DNA of 19,240 bases from Desulfobulbus sp. GTDB lineage: Bacteria; Desulfobacterota; Desulfobulbia; Desulfobulbales; Desulfobulbaceae. Both the position numbers and the translations under genes were made by a program. A model generated the notes under the pieces. It saw only the letters and a list, made by a program, of their open reading frames with translations, made no database searches and was not told the DNA's origin. The number at the start of each line of letters is the position of its first letter. The first letter of the stretch is position 1. Where the stretch lies: NCBI GenBank assembly GCA_028684915.1, contig JAQUEZ010000106.1:1-19240 (forward strand), read 5' to 3'. Positions 16,153 to 19,240 of this stretch are shown one piece after another.

Positions 16153-17448
16153 CTATCCCTCTGGGTGGACGCGAGACGCCAGCACCTTGTCGATACGGTT
16201 TTTATCCATATCGACGACCTCAAAACGATAGCCTTGTTCTTCAAATTGATCTGTTTCCTTGGGGATACGACCCAATACGTGAATGATCAACCCTCCCAGC
16301 GAATGATAGGTATTGCTTTTCTCTCCTGGCAGATCGTTTCTGATGTCGAGCGTTAATTTGACCCGCTCGATGGAGACGCCACCATCAATGAGCCAGGAGC
16401 CGTCTGCACGCTTTATAAACTCCTGAGTTTCTACAAGGCTCGAAGACGGGACTTCTCCGACAATAGCGGTCAACACGTCCGTCAGGGTCACCAACCCTTG
16501 AATGTCGCCGTACTCATCAACCACAAGGGCGCACTGCAGTTGGGCTTTACGAAAATTTTCCAGCAGTTGTGTTGTAGTCACGTATTCAGGAACATACAGC
16601 GGCTGGCGTAAATACTGTGCAATATCCAACGGCGCACAGGCAAGAGCCGCCTGCAACAAATCAGCGGTTCTCAAGAGTCCTGCAATATCATCCAACCCAC
16701 CACGACAAACGATTATCCGGGAATAAGGACAGGTCGCCAAATCTTCACGCAGTTCCGCTTCCGGCTTGGTTATATCGAGTACATGGATATCCTGGCGATG
16801 GGTCATGATAGCGACAACTGGCTGTTCATCAAGGCGAAGAACATTGGAAACAAGAATCCGCTCGCTCGCGTGAAAAATACCCGCTTCCGCCCCCTGTTCC
16901 ATCAGCAGCTTGATTTCTTCATTTGTCACGGATGATTGCTCTCTCTTGCCAGCGCCCAATATCCTCAAAAGAAAAGTAGACGAAGCCGAGAAAAACCACA
17001 CCAGAGGTCTGGCGATACGCGCAAGCATCTTCATCGGTCGCGCAACCAAACTGGCAATTTTTTCTGGGTCGAGCAGCCCCAAATGTTTAGGGACCAACTC
17101 TCCCACCACTACTGAAAAATAGGTCAAGGTGACGACAACCACGACCAGGGCAATGGGCTGGGCATACGGTTGCAGCCAGGGTAATGTTCCGATGAAAGTC
17201 GTCAGTGGTTCGGCCAATGCGTTTTCACCGATAGCGCCACTCAGAATGCCCACCATGGTGATTCCAACCTGAATGGTTGACAGGAAAGACGCTGGGTTAT
17301 TTTTCAACGACAATGCAGAGTTAGCGCCTCGCCTGCCATCTTTGGCCATTTTCTGCAAGCGGGAATCTCTTGCAGAGATAACCGCAATCTCTGACATGGC
17401 AAAAATGCCATTAAGCGAAATCAAGACTACAAGTAACGCTAGGTCCAT
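16153..17448 (-). CDS. CNNM/CorC-type membrane protein with CBS pair (hemolysin-like)
   Basis: A 431-residue protein of the CNNM (DUF21)/HlyC-CorC family, linked to magnesium or cobalt export and ion homeostasis. The CNNM membrane domain covers residues about 1-190, with hydrophobic segments at 1-20, 58-78 and 97-118. A CBS pair follows at about 208-335 (VVDEYGDIQGLVTLTDVLTAIVGE, in pieces of the second CBS), and a CorC/HlyC C-terminal domain at about 345-425 (SWLIDGG). Length is normal and the gene appears intact. It converges with the molybdenum hydroxylase operon across a 111-base gap with no convincing terminator. The ribosome binding site is poor, but no other start fits. Confidence 0.88.
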   Translation of the reverse strand: MDLALLVVLISLNGIFAMSEIAVISARDSRLQKMAKDGRRGANSALSLKNNPASFLSTIQVGITMVGILSGAIGENALAEPLTTFIGTLPWLQPYAQPIALVVVVVTLTYFSVVVGELVPKHLGLLDPEKIASLVARPMKMLARIARPLVWFFSASSTFLLRILGAGKREQSSVTNEEIKLLMEQGAEAGIFHASERILVSNVLRLDEQPVVAIMTHRQDIHVLDITKPEAELREDLATCPYSRIIVCRGGLDDIAGLLRTADLLQAALACAPLDIAQYLRQPLYVPEYVTTTQLLENFRKAQLQCALVVDEYGDIQGLVTLTDVLTAIVGEVPSSSLVETQEFIKRADGSWLIDGGVSIERVKLTLDIRNDLPGEKSNTYHSLGGLIIHVLGRIPKETDQFEEQGYRFEVVDMDKNRIDKVLASRVHPEG

Positions 17449-17579
17449 AGGGCGTATTTTGTGGAAAATAGTATTAAATTCAATGGTATTGTCATGCTGT
17501 TCTCTTTAATTTTCGGGGGGATTGATTTTCAATCAAGATAAACGGGAGAAATGTGAACTCAGTACAGAAAGAAAAAATC

Positions 17580-17601
17580 GGACGCCGTCCCCTATTTTTT
17601 T
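17580..17601. terminator. terminator-like palindrome with flanking A and T runs
   Basis: The stem GGAC/GTCC around GCC is flanked by A6 on the left and T7 on the right, so it could stop transcription from either side: RT transcripts running leftward or antisense ones. The stem is short, and the motif also resembles a common intergenic repeat footprint. The 298-base gap 17449-17746 holds this, a repeat motif, an attC site, and a TTGATT/AATCAA dyad near 17523. Confidence 0.35.
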
Positions 17602-17612
17602 GCTCCTGAACA

Positions 17613-17636
17613 ATTCAATATTCAAGACTTGACCCC
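17613..17636 (-). repeat. short repeat motif, copy 2
   Basis: An inverted copy of the motif at 2617-2639; read on the minus strand it begins GGGTCAAGTCTTGAATATTG. The two copies lie near the two genes that carry attC-like sites. Confidence 0.5.
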
Positions 17637-17665
17637 AAAAGTGTGCCTACCAGATTCCTATAGAA

Positions 17666-17744
17666 AGATAACGGTAAGTTCACCGGCGAGCTTCAGCGAG
17701 TCCAGCGAAACGTAGTGAAGCGATGGTGAAACGCCTGGTTAGAT
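17666..17744 (-). other. integron attC site of the reverse transcriptase cassette
   Basis: Read on the minus strand this 79-base stretch has complete attC layout. R'' is ATCTAAC (fits RYYYAAC), then a 5-base spacer CAGGC and L'' GTTTCACC. A variable terminal part with pairing GCTTCA arms follows, then L' GGTGAAC, a 5-base spacer TTACC, and R' GTTATCT. L'' and L' pair with one extra T on one side, the extrahelical base that directs integrase to one strand. R' matches GTT but not RRRY, as expected if its outer bases come from a non-canonical target. It begins 2 bases after the TAA of the reverse transcriptase gene, the normal cassette position. Confidence 0.75.
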
Positions 17745-17746
17745 AA

Positions 17747-19114
17747 TTATTGTAATCCTATGACACAGTCAGCTATAAGCTTGTTCATAGGACTTCCATT
17801 GCTAAAGTATCCGAGGAGATGGTTTCTGTTTGCTTTTCTCTCTGCTCGAGTTCCGATTGCAGCGCCCCAAGCAAGCCAGTCTGACTTTCCTGTTCTTAAT
17901 TGCTCTTCCCTTAATTCTGTTATACCAAAACGCTTTTCTGGAATTTCGAGAATTTTGGTTTTTGAGATTGTTGTTGCGTTAGAGTGGTCAAACAACTTTA
18001 TCAATATATCACCAACCTTTGCGGTAGCGAGTAGATACTGTTCACATATTTTAGCTAACCAAAAAAGCTGATACTCTGTAACGAATCTGTTGTTACTTAG
18101 AAAAGTATCAATTGCAGTTGAAATATGGTCTTTATCCGGTATATGTTTGCAAAAATAGTAGATATTTTTAGACAAATTCGGAAAACGTTGTAGAAATACG
18201 AGCAAGTGCTCAGAAACCTCACTGCTATGCTCGCGCATTAGTGTCAGTACAAGCTCAGCATCTTCTTCCTCAATTTCATCGTTTTTTAATAAATCTAGTA
18301 AATAGTCTACTTGTTCGTCATTAAGTAATTGTGTATCAGGTTTTTTCTCTTCTTCTTGTTCCCAATCATAGGTGGAAAGCACCCTACGACGCGTTCTTAG
18401 AAGGTCGAGTTTCATTGCATCAATTTCACGTTTTACATTTACTTGCGATATAATTCCAAGCATTGTTTTTTTAGGATTTACTGAGAGCCCCTTCTCGCCG
18501 AGCAATCTTTGAATTAATGTGAAATCTTCGACAATAATTTCGTAACTGTTTGAAAACAAGTAAAAGTCATCCATGAATCTTAGAAGCATGTCACTTTTAA
18601 GGCGACCTGAATTATCAATAAACTTTAAAAAATGGCTACCTAGTATTTTGCATGGTGCGATTCCATGTGGGAGACAGTCAACAGATCTGCCCGAGTTTGT
18701 TTGTCTTAAGAATGTATCTAGTCCTTTAACGTCTTCATCGCTTCTTGAACCATCATTAAACCAAGCGACTAAATCATGGTGATAAATTGTGTTGAAATAG
18801 GATGATATATCGAATTTAACTCCAAAAGAATATTCATCAGATGCCCCTGTTATTGCTGCTTGAAAAGAACGGTAGCTCTCTCTTGCTGGTAATATTTTTC
18901 CCGATTCAAAACGATACCCGAAATTTTCTCTGTTTTTCGAAAAACTCTTCCTAAATGAATTTCTATTTCTATATACGAGGTCATATATATAGAATTCTGC
19001 CATAGGGTCTAATTTCACTGTTCTTCTAAGATGCATCTTTTGCTTTGAAGCATAAACTCTTGCTTGAGGAAGAAAACTCAACGTATTGTCCTGTAAGGCC
19101 TCGACATAAACCAT
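17747..19114 (-). CDS. antiphage-type reverse transcriptase (Abi/UG/DRT-like), cassette-borne
   Basis: A 455-residue reverse transcriptase. The palm shows motif A FDISSYF (catalytic D102), a GIAPCKILG motif B region (about 151-159), and the catalytic box F180-M-D182-D183 followed by FYLFS, then GLSVNPKKT (about 209-217). The remaining 240 residues are acidic, then helical, with repeat-like leucine patterns and a conserved-looking SDWLAWGAA segment near 414. This two-part build fits Abi/UG-type RTs (AbiA, AbiK, DRT families) rather than group II intron or retron RTs. I cannot fix the subtype; one of the DRT classes with a helical repeat domain is most likely. The gene is far more AT-rich than its neighbours and has an attC after its stop. 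An IS starts 4 bases before its ATG, so its promoter, a possible ncRNA partner and perhaps N-terminal residues are displaced. Confidence 0.8.
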   Translation of the reverse strand: MVYVEALQDNTLSFLPQARVYASKQKMHLRRTVKLDPMAEFYIYDLVYRNRNSFRKSFSKNRENFGYRFESGKILPARESYRSFQAAITGASDEYSFGVKFDISSYFNTIYHHDLVAWFNDGSRSDEDVKGLDTFLRQTNSGRSVDCLPHGIAPCKILGSHFLKFIDNSGRLKSDMLLRFMDDFYLFSNSYEIIVEDFTLIQRLLGEKGLSVNPKKTMLGIISQVNVKREIDAMKLDLLRTRRRVLSTYDWEQEEEKKPDTQLLNDEQVDYLLDLLKNDEIEEEDAELVLTLMREHSSEVSEHLLVFLQRFPNLSKNIYYFCKHIPDKDHISTAIDTFLSNNRFVTEYQLFWLAKICEQYLLATAKVGDILIKLFDHSNATTISKTKILEIPEKRFGITELREEQLRTGKSDWLAWGAAIGTRAERKANRNHLLGYFSNGSPMNKLIADCVIGLQ

Positions 19115-19122
19115 TTTGGCTC

Positions 19123-19180
19123 CTCGTCATTTGGTGTGGATTTGATGTATAAAACGATCAAATCCACACCAAATGACGAG
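19123..19180. repeat. perfect 24-bp inverted repeat at the IS end
   Basis: The arms 19123-19146 and 19157-19180 are perfect inverse complements around a 10-base loop. The first arm starts CTCGTCATTTGGTGTGG. The outer arm lies within the presumed terminal repeat; the inner arm ends 7 bases before the transposase ATG. It would form a strong hairpin in transcripts in either direction. Confidence 0.9.
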
Positions 19181-19187
19181 GGAAACC

Positions 19188-19240
19188 ATGAATAGTAAAG
19201 ATATCATAACGTTAGGGCTCAGACTGCAGGCTCCATGGGA
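19188..19240 (+). CDS. transposase N-terminus, ISL3-like (cut by window end)
   Basis: An open frame from the ATG at 19188, with GAGGG 6 bases upstream, reads MNSKDIITLGLRLQAPW and continues past the window. The pattern of a short polar start, then LGL and PW, matches the first residues of ISL3-family transposases. The divergent orientation to the reverse transcriptase and the terminal repeat at 19118 agree. Too short for certainty. Confidence 0.55.
   Translation, partial: MNSKDIITLGLRLQAPW

Larger units (their letters stand above)
19118..19240 (+). mobile_element. left end of an ISL3-type insertion sequence (partial)
   Basis: The sequence from GGCTCCTCGTCATTTGGTGT onward has the look of an ISL3-family terminal repeat (GGCTCTTC-like ends), with a transposase start about 70 bases inside. 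The element runs off the window. ISL3 elements usually make 8-bp target duplications, so 19110-19117 would be one copy; the partner copy is not visible. Confidence 0.6.

Noticed and set aside
17747..19114. Reverse transcriptase as a group IIC intron protein inserted at attC, or a retron
   Set aside because: The active-site box is FMDD rather than YADD, no intron maturase or HNH domain follows, and a long helical domain is present instead; also the attC lies intact after the stop in cassette order.
1..19240. CRISPR arrays, tRNA or rRNA genes, integron integrase
   Set aside because: No regularly spaced short repeats, tRNA-like cloverleaf, rRNA stretches or tyrosine-recombinase ORF were seen on reading both strands.

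Overview
The window looks like a chromosomal segment of a Gram-negative bacterium. The evidence is Tat and Sec signal peptides, a periplasmic-type molybdoenzyme, a membrane polyferredoxin, and REP palindromes of a type common in Proteobacteria and Desulfobacterota. A Desulfobacterota-like anaerobe is a guess from the polyferredoxin and repeats, not a demonstrated assignment. Core genes are moderately GC-rich; the right-hand end is clearly AT-rich and foreign-looking.

Left part (1-6780, genes on the minus strand): a possible gene remnant at 27-182; a secreted DUF3089 alpha/beta-hydrolase-like protein; a HEPN-like protein (1825-2577) with an attC-like site just after its stop and a ~169-bp direct repeat on either side; a secreted class A beta-lactamase-fold serine hydrolase; a doubtful small ORF; a membrane polyferredoxin with two [4Fe-4S] motifs; and a small four-helix membrane protein. 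Four copies of one 25-bp REP palindrome lie between these genes.

Centre (6783-16041): an aldehyde-handling island. A YqhC-like AraC regulator is divergent from a YqhD-like iron alcohol/aldehyde dehydrogenase. Downstream on the plus strand are a hexapeptide acetyltransferase, a cupin, a secreted Cys-nucleophile dienelactone-hydrolase-like enzyme (overlapping the cupin by 13 bp), the three subunits of a Tat-exported molybdenum hydroxylase (Fe-S, Mo, FAD order), and a 136-residue helical protein of unknown role. The suggested logic is an inducible set combining cytoplasmic NADPH-type aldehyde reduction with periplasmic aldehyde oxidation.

Right part (16153-19240): a CNNM/CorC-type CBS membrane protein, then a 298-bp gap holding a terminator-like palindrome, a repeat motif also found near the HEPN gene, and a well-formed integron attC site. 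The attC begins 2 bp after the stop of an AT-rich 455-residue reverse transcriptase with a C-terminal helical region, of the Abi/UG/DRT antiphage kind. Four bases before the RT start codon begins what looks like an ISL3-type insertion sequence, running off the window. The most notable signal is therefore two separate attC-tailed, defence-like genes (RT and HEPN-like) about 16 kb apart, with no integron integrase in view.
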